DNA from: Clostridiales bacterium
GTDB taxonomy: Bacteria > Bacillota > Clostridia > Lachnospirales > Cellulosilyticaceae
Reading direction: 5' to 3'
DNA length: 55,843 nt
Assembly (NCBI GenBank): GCA_019418225.1
Contig: DYCF01000030.1
Coordinates: 1 to 55,843 of the forward strand
Position 1 is the first letter of the stretch, and every line of letters starts with the position of its first letter. Below the pieces are notes generated by a model. That model was given only the letters and a program-made list of their open reading frames with translations. It did not search any database and was not told the origin of the DNA. Below, piece after piece: positions 26,905-36,550 of this stretch. The position numbers were made by a program, and so were the translations under genes.

Positions 26905-29900
26905 ATGAAAAGTAGAATGTTATTTAATGAAGGCTGGATGTTTACAAAACAACCTTTAGATACGAGTTTACAAGAAATCAATGGCAGGCAAGCGTGTTTC
27001 AAACCAGTCAGCATACCTCATGATTGGCTTATAGAGGACACACATAATTTATATGAAAATAGCACAGGTTGGTATAAAAAAGTTTTTAGTTTGAAAAAGA
27101 AGGAAGGAGCTATTTATTTACTTCGTTTTGATGGTGTTTATATGGATAGCACAATCTATGTCAATGATATAAAGGTAGGGGAGTGGAAGTATGGCTACTC
27201 TGCCTTTGAAGTGGATTTAACAGCTGCACTTAAAGATGGAGAAAATGAGATTAAGGTCAGTGTAAGGCATGAAAGTCCTAATAGCAGATGGTATAGTGGG
27301 GCAGGAATTTATAGAGATGTATGGTTTAAGGAAGTAGAAGAGAGTCATTTGGTTTCAGATGGCATTTATATTACAGCTACGCCAGAAGATGAAGCTGAAT
27401 TAGGGGGAGTATGGAAGGTAGAAATAGATACAGAGGTAGTCTGCAAAAAAGAAGTGACCTTATGTTATCGTCTTATACATAAAAATTCAGGTGAGGAAGT
27501 TAGCCTCTTAGCGGCAAAAGGCAATGCAGCAGCAGGGCAGGTTGAAAGCAGTTCGGCTGCAATGAAGGTTTTGCCAGCAGAAGGCGTGGTAAACGTGCAA
27601 AGTACTTTTTATGTAAGTGCACCTAATCTATGGGATATTGGAAATCCACAGTGTTATATTTTAAAGGCAGCTTTAATGTGTAACGAAGAAGTCCTTCAAG
27701 AAGAAAATGTTCAATTTGGTTTTAGGACGATTACATTTAAGACGGATAGCGGCTTTTATTTAAATCATAAACATGTGAAATTAAATGGCGTGTGTGAGCA
27801 TCATGATTTAGGCGCTTTAGGTGCAGCGTATTATGAGTCAGCTATGCGTAGGAAGTTTGAGACCTTAATGGCTATGGGTGTAAATGCTCTTAGAACCTCA
27901 CATAATATGCCAGCTGAAAATGTCATGATGTTGGCAGATGAAATGGGGATTTTAGTGGTGGCAGAGGCCTTTGATATGTGGGAGCGTTCAAAGACAACCT
28001 ATGATTATGCTAGATTCTTTAATGATTGGTATAAAAAAGATGTAGCAAGCTGGATTCGCCGTGACCGTAATCATCCAAGTGTCATTATGTGGAGCATTGG
28101 AAATGAGATTTATGATACCCATGAGAGTGAAAGGGGACAGGTTGTCACAAAGTTCCTTTTAGAAGAAGTAAGAAAACATGATCCGAAGCATCATGCCCCT
28201 GTGACTATAGGTTCGAACTATATGCCTTGGGAAAATGCACAGAAGTGTGCGGATATTGTTAAAATGGCAGGCTACAATTATGGGGAAAAATATTATGATG
28301 CACATCGTGAAAAATATCCGGATTGGATTATTTATGGCAGTGAAACAGCCTCCGTTGTACAAAGCCGTGGGATTTATCATTTCCCATTTAACAAAGCTAT
28401 ACTTTCAGATGATGATGAGCAGTGCTCTGCATTAGGTAATTCAACAACAAGCTGGGGTGCACCCTCTCCAGAATTTTGTATTATTCATGAAAGAGATACA
28501 GCGTATTCTTGTGGTCAGTTTATTTGGACAGGATTTGATTATATAGGAGAGCCTACACCTTATCATACAAAGAACTCTTACTTTGGGCAGATTGATACTG
28601 CTGGTTTCCCTAAAGATTCTTATTATATTTATCAGGCTGAATGGACGGATTATAAAGAGGCACCTATGGTTCATGTTTTCCCTTATTGGGACTTTAATGA
28701 AGGGCAATTAATAGATATTCGTGTATGTTCTAATGCAGCAAGGGTTGCGTTATTCTTTAATGGAGAGAGTCAAGGTACTTTTGATATTGACCATCAAAAG
28801 GGCAAACAGCTTTTAGGCCATTGGCAGATTCCCTACAAAGAAGGCGTGCTAGAAGCGGTAGCATATGATGAGGAAGGCCGTATTATTGCAAGGGAATGTA
28901 GGAAATCCTTTGGAGAAGCGGCAAGTATTGTAATGCAGCCTAATAAAATGCAGCTGTTAAATGACAGTAAAGATTTAGTCTTTATAGAAATCAGCATGGT
29001 AGATGAAAATGGTAATCCAGTAGAAAATGCCAATAACCGCGTACAAGTGGCAGTAAGTAACGGCGGTAAACTTATGGGCCTTGATAATGGGGACAGTACA
29101 GACTGGGATTCCTATAAAGGCAACAGTAGACGTTTATTCTCAGGCAAACTTTTAGCAATCGTTGCAGCAGATAAAAATTATCAAGGAGAGCATATAGAAG
29201 TTACAGTTAGCGCGTTACATATGCCAAGTACAAAACTTAAATTGCAAGTCATACAACAGGTGGTACTGCAAAATGAGTCACAGGAATTAGTAGCAGGAGA
29301 AGCCCAAGAAGAAATACAACAAGTAGCAGGAAAAAGAGAAGTGGTAGAGACGACAGAAGTAGAGGCCATAAATAATTTAGAAGAAGTTCCAGTAAGAAAA
29401 ATTGAGATTATAAGTCCGAGTGGCAATAAGTTAAATGAAAATCTGCAAGAAGTAGAAATCACTGCTAAGCTTTATCCGGATTATGCAACTTATAGGGATA
29501 TAATCTGGCAAGTGGTAGATGACAGCGGCATCCCATCTAATTTAGCAATATTAGAAGTAGAGGATGATATGGCAGCAGGGAGTCAAATAGAACCTGAAGC
29601 AGGACATAAAGCAAAACTTAAAGCCTTAGGTGATGGCAGCTTTAGAGTCAGATGTTTATCAAAAAATGGCTGTGAGAAGGTACACCTTATTTCTCAATTA
29701 GACTTCACAGTTACTGGATTAGGTCAGGCCTATCTTGATCCGTATGACTTTATTAGTGGGGGTGTCTATGACTTTGCAAAAGGTGAAGTAACGAGTGGCA
29801 ATGAAAAAGGTGTGGCGACAGCAAGAGATGGTCAGACAGAAGTAGGGTTCCATAATATTGATTTTGGGGCCTATGGCAGTGATGAAATAACACTCCCTAT

Positions 29901-30489
29901 TTTTGCATTAGATAGTAAAGCCTATGATATTGAAATTTGGGAGGGCATGCCAGGAGAAGAAAGCAGTGAAAAGGTTGCACAGGTTGTTTATCAAAAGCCT
30001 TCTATCTGGAATGTTTATCAAGAGGAAACATATAAGTTAAATAAACGCATCCGTGGGATTAGCAGCATTTGTTTCGTACTTAAGGATAAAGTGCATATCA
30101 AGGGCTTCTCATTTAAAAAGTATAATCGTGCCCTTGAGCAGCTGGGGGCTAATGAATGTGACCATATTTATGGCGATCAGTTTAATGTAACCCAAGATGA
30201 GATAAGAGAGATTGGAAATAATGTAACTATTGCCTTTGAAAATATGGACTTTGGAGAAAAAGGCGTAAGTAAGCTTACGATTTGCGGGGAGTCTCCAATT
30301 GATAAAAACTCAATTCATCTCCGTTCTAATAATGGAGAGGAAGAAGAAAAGCAATTGTTGGAGTTCTTATATAGTGAAGGTGAGGCCATTAGAACTTATG
30401 AAATTAAGAAGATGACAGGTCTACAGAATATTTCATTTGTATTCTTGCCAGGCAGTAATTTTAATTTCAAATGGTTTAAATTTGAATAA
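26905..30489 (+). CDS. Large GH2 glycosidase (beta-galactosidase-like) with C-terminal modules
   Basis: 1195-codon glycoside hydrolase family 2 enzyme. The N-terminal sugar-binding jelly roll (about 1-170) and Ig-like domain (about 180-280) precede the TIM barrel. The acid/base is Glu401 (SIGNEIYD) and the nucleophile Glu480 (IYGSETAS). A DUF4982-like domain (PYWDFNEGQLIDIRV) and a further Ig-like domain follow. Two tandem modules resembling CBM6-type sandwiches are at the C-terminus (FHNIDFGAYGSDEITL and FENMDFGEKGVSKL). No signal peptide is present. The start is ATG 26905 after GGGGG; the TTG at 26893 is upstream of the SD. The substrate is probably a beta-galactoside or beta-glucuronide, undecided. 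Its end overlaps the convergent LysR gene by 14 bp. Confidence 0.88.
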   Translation: MKSRMLFNEGWMFTKQPLDTSLQEINGRQACFKPVSIPHDWLIEDTHNLYENSTGWYKKVFSLKKKEGAIYLLRFDGVYMDSTIYVNDIKVGEWKYGYSAFEVDLTAALKDGENEIKVSVRHESPNSRWYSGAGIYRDVWFKEVEESHLVSDGIYITATPEDEAELGGVWKVEIDTEVVCKKEVTLCYRLIHKNSGEEVSLLAAKGNAAAGQVESSSAAMKVLPAEGVVNVQSTFYVSAPNLWDIGNPQCYILKAALMCNEEVLQEENVQFGFRTITFKTDSGFYLNHKHVKLNGVCEHHDLGALGAAYYESAMRRKFETLMAMGVNALRTSHNMPAENVMMLADEMGILVVAEAFDMWERSKTTYDYARFFNDWYKKDVASWIRRDRNHPSVIMWSIGNEIYDTHESERGQVVTKFLLEEVRKHDPKHHAPVTIGSNYMPWENAQKCADIVKMAGYNYGEKYYDAHREKYPDWIIYGSETASVVQSRGIYHFPFNKAILSDDDEQCSALGNSTTSWGAPSPEFCIIHERDTAYSCGQFIWTGFDYIGEPTPYHTKNSYFGQIDTAGFPKDSYYIYQAEWTDYKEAPMVHVFPYWDFNEGQLIDIRVCSNAARVALFFNGESQGTFDIDHQKGKQLLGHWQIPYKEGVLEAVAYDEEGRIIARECRKSFGEAASIVMQPNKMQLLNDSKDLVFIEISMVDENGNPVENANNRVQVAVSNGGKLMGLDNGDSTDWDSYKGNSRRLFSGKLLAIVAADKNYQGEHIEVTVSALHMPSTKLKLQVIQQVVLQNESQELVAGEAQEEIQQVAGKREVVETTEVEAINNLEEVPVRKIEIISPSGNKLNENLQEVEITAKLYPDYATYRDIIWQVVDDSGIPSNLAILEVEDDMAAGSQIEPEAGHKAKLKALGDGSFRVRCLSKNGCEKVHLISQLDFTVTGLGQAYLDPYDFISGGVYDFAKGEVTSGNEKGVATARDGQTEVGFHNIDFGAYGSDEITLPIFALDSKAYDIEIWEGMPGEESSEKVAQVVYQKPSIWNVYQEETYKLNKRIRGISSICFVLKDKVHIKGFSFKKYNRALEQLGANECDHIYGDQFNVTQDEIREIGNNVTIAFENMDFGEKGVSKLTICGESPIDKNSIHLRSNNGEEEEKQLLEFLYSEGEAIRTYEIKKMTGLQNISFVFLPGSNFNFKWFKFE

Positions 30490-31369
30490 GAAGCTGCTTT
30501 TTGCAAAGTTCAATAAAGGCATGCAAAGCTGGGGAAACCCATTTGCTTTTGTGATAAAGGACCTGGGAGATAATCTCAAAATCTGGGCCGTACCAGTTTA
30601 GGGGGAGGAGTTTGCCACTGGCAAGTTCATCTGTAACGGCAATTTTGGGTAGCAGGCATAACCCAAGTCCACTCATAGTAAAGAGTTTGATGGCATGAAT
30701 ACTGCCTGACTCTAGTGTGATATGAGGGGTAACACCTGCATCTTTTAAAATACGTTCGAAGGCAGCACGATAACTACAGCCGATTTCTGTTAATATAAGG
30801 GATTCTCCTTCTAAATCTTGAGGGAGAATCTTTTCTTTTTGTAATAAAGGATGCCCTGGATAGGCTAGGAGCACCATAGGTTCATCAGATTCAATTTCAG
30901 AAATGAATTCACTGCTTTCTATTTTTGCCCCTAATGAAAATGCCACATCTATAAGGTTGTCATTTAAAAAATGTCTGAAGTCAGCACAGCTTCCAAACTT
31001 CAATGAAATTTCTACCTCCGGATAAAGCTGACGATATTCTTTAATAATTTCAGGTAGGCGAATGACACAGAGAGATTCAGCAACCCCAATAGTAAGAAGT
31101 CCTTTAGGGGTAGTATCTTCACTGATATTATTTTTGATATCGGTTGAAAGGCGTAACATTTGTCTAGCATAAGGGATAAGTTTTTTACCTTCATGCGTTA
31201 AGAAAATATTTTTGCCCATGCGCTCAAAGAGTTTCACTCCCAACTCTTCTTCTAACAATTTAATCTGCGTGGTAATAGAAGACTGGGCATAATTCAGTTC
31301 TTCAGCAGCCTTAGTAAAGCTTTGCAATTTACTGATTGTAAGGAAAGTAGTAAGTTGCTTTAGATCCAT
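30476..31369 (-). CDS. LysR-family transcription regulator
   Basis: 297 aa. The N-terminal winged helix (LTTFLTISKLQSFTKAAEEL) is followed by the linker helix and a periplasmic-binding-like effector domain. The start is ATG 31369 with SD AGGAGG 7 bp upstream. An in-frame TTG at 31387 lies before the SD. It is divergent from asd with a 120-bp shared promoter region that carries a perfect 14-bp palindrome. It is probably autoregulated and controls asd. The effector is unknown. Confidence 0.92.
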   Translation of the reverse strand: MDLKQLTTFLTISKLQSFTKAAEELNYAQSSITTQIKLLEEELGVKLFERMGKNIFLTHEGKKLIPYARQMLRLSTDIKNNISEDTTPKGLLTIGVAESLCVIRLPEIIKEYRQLYPEVEISLKFGSCADFRHFLNDNLIDVAFSLGAKIESSEFISEIESDEPMVLLAYPGHPLLQKEKILPQDLEGESLILTEIGCSYRAAFERILKDAGVTPHITLESGSIHAIKLFTMSGLGLCLLPKIAVTDELASGKLLPLNWYGPDFEIISQVLYHKSKWVSPALHAFIELCKKQLLIQI

Positions 31370-31436
31370 TTCAAAACCTCCTATCAAAATAATTGAATGA
31401 AGCTATCTATATTATCAATTTTACTAATACTTAGTT

Positions 31437-31450
31437 TTAGCATATGCTAA
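31437..31450. promoter_or_regulatory. Palindrome between lysR-type gene and asd
   Basis: TTAGCATATGCTAA is a perfect 14-bp palindrome midway between the two divergent genes and fits a LysR-type operator. Confidence 0.55.
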
Positions 31451-31489
31451 TAAAAAAGAAAATTCAATTATTTTTAAGGGGGTAATGGT

Positions 31490-32587
31490 ATGAAAAGAAA
31501 ATTCCAAGTGGGTGTGATTGGGGCAACAGGTATGGTTGGACAACGCTTTCTTTTACTCTTAGAAAATCATCCTTGGTTTGAAGTAAAAGTTTTAGCAGCC
31601 AGCAAGAAGTCAGCAGGACAAAGTTATGAGAAAGCAGTTAAAGATAGGTGGAAAATGACAGTTCCTATTCCAGAAAAATATAAGAAGATGATTGTAGAAG
31701 ATGGGGAAGATGTAGCGTTTATAAGTAAGCAAGTGGATTTTGTATTTTGTGCTATTTCTTTAGAAAAATCTAAGACGAAAGCCTTAGAAGAAGCTTATGC
31801 AAAAGCTGAGATTCCAGTCATCTCAAATAACTCGGCTAACCGATATGAAAATGATGTGCCTATGCTGATTCCTGAAATTAATGGTAATCATATAGAAGTG
31901 ATTGAAGCACAAAGGAAGCGCCTTGGAACAAAGAGAGGATTCATCGTTGTGAAGCCAAATTGCTCGATTCAAAGTTATGTGCCGCCTATTTCAGCTTTGA
32001 TGAACTTTGAGCCAGAGAAGATTTTAGCTTGTACGTATCAGGCAATATCAGGCTCAGGAAAATCCTTTAAAGAATGTCCTGAAATCGTAGATAATGTAAT
32101 ACCTTCTATTCCAGGAGAAGAAGAAAAAAGTGAACAGGAACCCCTTAAAATCTGGGGACATGTGGCAGAAGGAAAGATAGTGAATGCCAAGGCGCCACTA
32201 ATCACAACGCAGTGCATTAGAGTTCCCGTTTCGGATGGTCATTTAGCAGCAGTGTATGTAAGTTTCAAGAAAAAGCCTTCTAAAGAGGAAATTTTAGACG
32301 CCATTAATCATTATAAAGTGAATTCAATAGCAAAAGATTTACCAAGTGCACCTGAGAAGTTTCTATATTATATGGAAGAGGCAAACAGGCCACAAACTAA
32401 ATTAGATAGAGAGTTTGGACATGGGATGAGCATTACGATTGGCAGATTAAGAGCAGATACGCTATTTGACTATAAGTTTGTGTGTTTGTCACATAATACA
32501 TTAAGAGGGGCTGCAGGCGGCGGTGTATTATCAGCCGAATATTTAGCAGCAGCAGGGTATCTGGTGCCAAGACTTGAGCTTGAATAA
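31490..32587 (+). CDS. asd: Aspartate-semialdehyde dehydrogenase
   Basis: NADP-dependent cytoplasmic enzyme reducing aspartyl phosphate to aspartate semialdehyde, at the head of Lys/Thr/Met and diaminopimelate synthesis. It has the Rossmann N-terminus (GVIGATGMVGQRF), active-site Cys158 in KPNCSIQ, and the SGSGKSF segment typical of the fungal/archaeal-type class. At 365 aa it is full length. SD TAAGGGGG precedes the ATG. It appears to be a single-gene unit ending at the terminator at 32634. Confidence 0.93.
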   Translation: MKRKFQVGVIGATGMVGQRFLLLLENHPWFEVKVLAASKKSAGQSYEKAVKDRWKMTVPIPEKYKKMIVEDGEDVAFISKQVDFVFCAISLEKSKTKALEEAYAKAEIPVISNNSANRYENDVPMLIPEINGNHIEVIEAQRKRLGTKRGFIVVKPNCSIQSYVPPISALMNFEPEKILACTYQAISGSGKSFKECPEIVDNVIPSIPGEEEKSEQEPLKIWGHVAEGKIVNAKAPLITTQCIRVPVSDGHLAAVYVSFKKKPSKEEILDAINHYKVNSIAKDLPSAPEKFLYYMEEANRPQTKLDREFGHGMSITIGRLRADTLFDYKFVCLSHNTLRGAAGGGVLSAEYLAAAGYLVPRLELE

Positions 32588-32633
32588 GAAAAATTTAATT
32601 AAAATCAATTTTAAAGAGATTAAGTTTTTGAAT

Positions 32634-32668
32634 AGCCACTCTAGCAAAATTAAAATGCTAGGGTGGTT
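32634..32668 (+). terminator. Probable terminator of asd
   Basis: A 13-nt stem (AGCCACTCTAGCA with TGCTAGGGTGGTT) is followed by a weak T-rich stretch. Confidence 0.6.
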
Positions 32669-32794
32669 ATGTTATTTTGAAAATATTCGGAATATGTTAT
32701 ACTGAGTGTAATGATTGGAGCAACAGATTTTTAATTGGGATACTATAAAGCTATGAAAAAATAAATATGGGATTTTCAAGAGGGGGATTGTGTT

Positions 32795-33400
32795 ATGAAA
32801 GCTATAGTATTAGATATGTATGGTGTAATCGTAAAGCAGACGGGTGATGACTTTGTGCCATATGTTCAGCAGACGTTTCCTGATTTAAAGCCTGAAGAAA
32901 TATACACACCTTGGTTTAAAGCTGATGCAGGAGAAATAACATCTTTAGAAGTTTGGAAAAGTCTTGGATTTGAAGGGGATCTGGAGCAAATTGAAAAGGA
33001 TTATTTAGATACCATAGAGCTCAATGAGAGCTTTCTTGATTTTGCAGCCACTGTAAGCAAACACTACAAGATGGCGATTATCTCAAATGATTCCAGTAGA
33101 TGGAGTAAATATCTCCGAGAAAAATTTGATATTAATAAATACTTTGATGTGATTAGCATTAGTGGTGATTTAAAAATTGAAAAGCCAGATAAGCGCATCT
33201 TTCAGTTGACAATAGAACAATTGGGCTGTAAGGCAGAAGAGTGTTTATATATCGATGATAGAGAGGGAAATTTGGAAGCAGCGGGCAAAATGGGAATGCA
33301 TACCGTTTTATTTAATAGCAGGCATGTTCAATTTGAAGGTGATACGGTCACTGATTTTAATCAGCTTACAGATAGGTTGTTAGGATATCGTCAAATTTAG
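32795..33400 (+). CDS. HAD-superfamily hydrolase
   Basis: 201 aa HAD subfamily IA hydrolase, cytoplasmic. Motif I is LDMYGVIV. The nucleophile Asp7 is present, but the usual Asp two residues later is Tyr, a variation known in YihX/epoxide-hydrolase-N-like members. Motif II is ISNDSSR, and the acidic motif IV is YIDDREGNLEAA. SD AGAGGGGG precedes the ATG. The substrate is unknown. The last 20 bp and stop codon are inside a 36-bp tandem duplication. Confidence 0.85.
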   Translation: MKAIVLDMYGVIVKQTGDDFVPYVQQTFPDLKPEEIYTPWFKADAGEITSLEVWKSLGFEGDLEQIEKDYLDTIELNESFLDFAATVSKHYKMAIISNDSSRWSKYLREKFDINKYFDVISISGDLKIEKPDKRIFQLTIEQLGCKAEECLYIDDREGNLEAAGKMGMHTVLFNSRHVQFEGDTVTDFNQLTDRLLGYRQI

Positions 33401-33452
33401 AATAAGCTTAAGCTATTAGGAGATCATCAAAATTAGAATAAGCTTAAATTAT
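33381..33452 (+). repeat. 36-bp tandem duplication at a gene end
   Basis: Two adjacent 36-bp copies (33381-33416, 33417-33452) differ at six positions or so. Each carries the last codons and stop of the HAD gene plus AGAATAAGCTTAA. The second copy would encode LGDHQN-stop instead of LGYRQI-stop. Confidence 0.8.
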
Positions 33453-33466
33453 TGGGGTGAAGGAGC

Positions 33467-33907
33467 ATGGTACGAGAAGCAAACCAGAATGACTTAAAAG
33501 AAATATTAGAATTATACTTGTATTTACATGAAGAATCAGTTCCAGAAACGTCTAATTATTTATTAGACACATGGCATGAAATCATAAAGGATAAAAATCA
33601 TCATTTGTTGGTAAATGTAGTTGATGGGAAGATTGTTTCATCATGTGTATGTGTAGTTATTCCGAATCTAACTAGAAATATACGTACCTATGCATTTATT
33701 GAAAACGTTGTGACACACAGGGATTACAGAGGAAATGGTTATGCAACAGGGTGCCTGAATGCTGCAAAACAAATAGCAGAAGAAAATAATTGCTATAAAA
33801 TGATGTTGCTTACAGGGTCCAAGCAGCAGAAAACATTAGATTTTTATAAGAAAGCTGGATATAACTGTACTGATAAAACGGCTTTTATTCAATGGCTGGA
33901 TATGTAG
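33467..33907 (+). CDS. GNAT-family N-acetyltransferase
   Basis: 146 aa, full-length GNAT fold. The acetyl-CoA motif A (VVTHRDYRGNGYATGCLNAA) and motif B (LLTGSKQQKTLDFYKKAGY) are visible. SD GGGTGAAGGAG precedes the ATG. The acceptor substrate is unknown. It is one of three GNAT genes within 4.6 kb. Confidence 0.88.
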   Translation: MVREANQNDLKEILELYLYLHEESVPETSNYLLDTWHEIIKDKNHHLLVNVVDGKIVSSCVCVVIPNLTRNIRTYAFIENVVTHRDYRGNGYATGCLNAAKQIAEENNCYKMMLLTGSKQQKTLDFYKKAGYNCTDKTAFIQWLDM

Positions 33908-34011
33908 AGGGTGTAGGCTTTAATAGCGGCGAAGTGGTGGAGTATTTAGATGTACAAAATATTGCAAAGCAAACAATGGAATATGTAAAGTTAATTATTT
34001 GCCAGGAATGA
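33892..34011 (+). other. Short coding-like fragment, 39 codons
   Basis: It overlaps the GNAT gene end in another frame and reads AGYVEGVGFNSGEVVEYL, then IAKQTMEYVKLIICQE before a stop. The composition is coding-like, but there is no SD. It may be the C-terminal remnant of a lost gene. It was not recognised, and 34012-34107 holds nothing further. Confidence 0.3.
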
Positions 34012-34107
34012 AGTAAGTTGATATTAGAAAAATATGCAAGGACAGTTATTCAATCTCAGTTTAATAAGAGAGATATTTAATATTTTAGGTGGTACAGGAG
34101 GAAGCGC

Positions 34108-34485
34108 ATGGAATTTATTGAGTTAATAAAAATTGCAACACAAACTTTAAATCCTAGAACTTTAGCGGAGGGTTCGTATGCGGGTTCTGTGGCAGCAGCA
34201 TTAATAACGGATAAAGGAAATGTCTATAAAGGCGTATGCATTGATACATCTAGTTCCATGGGATTTTGTGCAGAACATGCAGCCATAGCTGCGATGATTA
34301 CAGCAGGAGAAAGTAGGATTGAAAAGATTGTATCTGTATGTGATGGGGAAGGCGTAGTGGCACCTTGCGGAAGATGCAGAGAATTCATGTATCAGATCAA
34401 TCATGAGAATCTAAATACAGAAGTTCAATTACATAATGAGGTTGTAAGACTGAAAGAGTTACTGCCTCATATTTGGAAGGACTAG
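34108..34485 (+). CDS. Cytidine deaminase-like protein
   Basis: 125 aa zinc-dependent deaminase of the cytidine/blasticidin-S deaminase group. The zinc and catalytic motif is FCAEHAAI (Cys ligand and Glu) and the second zinc motif is PCGRCREF. No second domain is present, so it would be a homotetrameric small type. SD AGGAGGAAG precedes the ATG. It could salvage cytidine or detoxify a nucleoside antibiotic. The context of small detoxification-type genes does not decide. Confidence 0.85.
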   Translation: MEFIELIKIATQTLNPRTLAEGSYAGSVAAALITDKGNVYKGVCIDTSSSMGFCAEHAAIAAMITAGESRIEKIVSVCDGEGVVAPCGRCREFMYQINHENLNTEVQLHNEVVRLKELLPHIWKD

Positions 34486-34506
34486 TTTAATCAAGGGGGA
34501 ATCATT

Positions 34507-34881
34507 ATGGCAAATAACGTTAAGGTATATGAAGAAAGACTAAGAGGGGCCATGATTAATCATGATTGCGAGGAATTAGATAAGCTAGAGTCAGAAAAAC
34601 TGCAATTTGTTAATCATAGGGGACAAATGATTACTAAGTAAGATGATATTGAGGCGCATATTTTATCAGTAGCTGAAACAGATGAGGGGCAAAGCGTGAC
34701 GGGAAATACTATGCAGTTTTGCTTACATTATGTAGAAGGTGAAGAAGATAAAGTAAGACATGCATATAAGATGCTTCAAGAAGGCAGTAAGATTTTAATG
34801 CTATTAGGGCCTTGTGATTTTAGTCCCTTATGTACAGACTTTATTGATAAATTTGGCGTTAGATGGTGCCTCTTTATATAG
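34507..34881 (+). pseudogene. Broken DUF4440-like / VOC (PhnB-like) fusion remnant
   Basis: From ATG 34507 (SD AAGGGGGA) 44 codons resemble the N-terminus of NTF2-like DUF4440 proteins (VYEERLRGAMINHDCEELDK) and end at TAA. In the same frame the sequence continues open to 34881 and there resembles the C-terminus of PhnB-like VOC proteins (KMLQEGSKILMLLGP, then DFIDKFGVRWCLFI). An internal deletion apparently joined two different genes and left a stop codon. No functional product is expected. Confidence 0.6.
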
Positions 34882-34946
34882 AAAGCTTTAGTGATTGAAG
34901 GAAAGAAGTAAGATTATATTTCACATGATAAGGGAGATTAGAGTTT

Positions 34947-35393
34947 ATGGATAAGGAGACTTTAAAAAGTGTAAAAGAGTATTATCGCGTTATGGAAGAA
35001 AGCATTAAGGACTTACCTATTGAAACACAAGAAAAACTGTATAAACCTTGTGGGATTAATTGTGCAAAGGGCTTTGTTTTAAAAGAGCAGAAAAGACAAT
35101 TTGAAGAATGTCATGGCGATTTGGATTTACAGTATGAAAGGTATGGTAACTCAGAATACTTCTTTGGAAAAGTTATAGAAAAGGGGCATGTTTATGAAAT
35201 AGGGTATCCAAGATGCCTTTGCTACATGGTTGATGCGGGCTTTGCACACTTACCAGTTCATTGCGAGTGTTCGCGTCAAAGTATCCTTTATGTTTTGCAG
35301 GAATTGATGCCTGATAAGAAAATAGAAGTGCAGACAATAGAAACTGTATTATCAGGAGCTGAAAAGTGCCGTTTTCGTGTAGTGATTGAATAA
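34947..35393 (+). CDS. Uncharacterised cysteine-rich protein, V4R-like C-terminus
   Basis: 148 aa cytoplasmic protein with Cys at CGINC, CLC, CEC and near the C-terminus (GAEKCRF). The C-terminal block (SILYVLQELMPDKKIEV, ending in GAEKCRFRVVIE) resembles the end of V4R-type small-ligand or metal-binding domains. The pattern suggests a metal or cofactor site. The exact family is not certain. SD AAGGGAG precedes the ATG. Confidence 0.72.
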   Translation: MDKETLKSVKEYYRVMEESIKDLPIETQEKLYKPCGINCAKGFVLKEQKRQFEECHGDLDLQYERYGNSEYFFGKVIEKGHVYEIGYPRCLCYMVDAGFAHLPVHCECSRQSILYVLQELMPDKKIEVQTIETVLSGAEKCRFRVVIE

Positions 35394-35420
35394 AAGTAAG
35401 CTAGGGAGAACGAGAAAGTT

Positions 35421-35540
35421 ATGATGAGTGGATTAAATAAGGAAGATATTGTGATAGGTTTGCAGCAAATGGGTATAAAGCAAGGTATGGATATTGAAGT
35501 ACATAGTTCCCTAAATAACTTTAAGTTGGTAGGAGGATAA
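35421..35540 (+). pseudogene. N-terminal fragment of an AAC(3)-type antibiotic acetyltransferase
   Basis: The 39-codon reading frame LNKEDIVIGLQQMGIKQG followed by IEVHSSLNNF matches the start of aminoglycoside N3-acetyltransferase-family proteins (VHSSL is a family hallmark). It then stops at once, where about 220 further residues would be expected. Its 3' end supplies the SD GGAGG for the following methyltransferase gene. This is a truncated relic. Confidence 0.6.
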
Positions 35541-35543
35541 TAG

Positions 35544-36317
35544 ATGGTTGATTTTGAAAGAACCTTTGATAATGCAGCAATGGATTATGATAGAAGTCGT
35601 CTTGTGTACGGAAAAGAATTATATAATGATTTATTCAAGTATAAACAAATCCATTCTGGTAGCAAGGTACTTGAAATTGGCATTGGGACAGGAAAAGCGA
35701 CGCTGCCAGTACTTGAGACAAACTGTCATTTAGTTGCAATTGAACCAGGAGAACACCTGGCAAATCTTTCAAGAGAGCAATTTCAAGCATACCCTCATTT
35801 TTCTTTATATAATGTGGCGCTACAGGACTATGTATGTCCTGCTGGTTCTTTTGACCTTATATATGCAGCGACAGCATTTCATTGGGTGCCGGAAGAATAT
35901 GGTTACAAAAGAGTTTATGAATTACTAAAAAGTGGTGGGGCATTTGCCAGATTTGCTTACCACGCCGGTTCAGATAAGCAGCGAAAAGCACTTACATCAG
36001 AAATACAAGCACTTTATAAGGAGTATATGCACTGCGAAAGTGAACCTAGAGAATATTGTGGAGAGGATGCAAGAAGATTAAGTGAGATTGCAAAGAAATA
36101 TGGCTTTGTTGATACGCAGTACAAACTATATCATTTCACAAAAGATTTTACAGCAGATGAGTATATGGAATTATTAAGAACCTATCCAGATCATATGGCA
36201 GTTGAGCAGCCCAATAGAGAAAAACTTTTTAATGCAATACATCATGCAATCAATAAAAGCGGCGGAATTATTACCGTATATTATACGATGGATTTACAGT
36301 TAGCAAGAAAGCTTTAG
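35544..36317 (+). CDS. Class I SAM-dependent methyltransferase
   Basis: 257 aa cytoplasmic methyltransferase. The SAM-binding motif I is VLEIGIGTGKATLPVL (about 43-58), with the acidic residue in VAIEPGE and motif IV as FDLIYAATAFHWV, typical of the UbiE/methyltransferase-11 type. The start is ATG 35544, 6 bp after the SD in the upstream AAC(3) relic. The acceptor substrate is unknown. Confidence 0.87.
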   Translation: MVDFERTFDNAAMDYDRSRLVYGKELYNDLFKYKQIHSGSKVLEIGIGTGKATLPVLETNCHLVAIEPGEHLANLSREQFQAYPHFSLYNVALQDYVCPAGSFDLIYAATAFHWVPEEYGYKRVYELLKSGGAFARFAYHAGSDKQRKALTSEIQALYKEYMHCESEPREYCGEDARRLSEIAKKYGFVDTQYKLYHFTKDFTADEYMELLRTYPDHMAVEQPNREKLFNAIHHAINKSGGIITVYYTMDLQLARKL

Positions 36318-36372
36318 GATATAGAAATAATCTAGATATAAGCGAGTATAAATTTGATTAAGCTGGGCATAT

Positions 36373-36540
36373 ATGAATCATGATCGCCCAGAAGACAAGT
36401 TAGGCACCATTTATTTAATGCTAAAAATCCCTCCCATATTGGAAGAAGAGATTAAAATTTATAGCGTTAAGCGGAGAGGAAAGGCAGATGGAAATTTGGC
36501 TCATATTCAAGTAGTGAAGGATATCAGTATTTTGAATTGA
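36373..36540 (+). other. Unassigned 55-codon open frame
   Basis: It is open from ATG 36373 to TGA 36540 (for example PEDKLGTIYLMLKIPPILEE). There is no SD and it is not recognised. It may be the C-terminal relic of a gene. The stretch just before it has a short CTGGGC/GCCCAG hairpin. Confidence 0.25.
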
Positions 36541-36550
36541 GGTGATGAGA

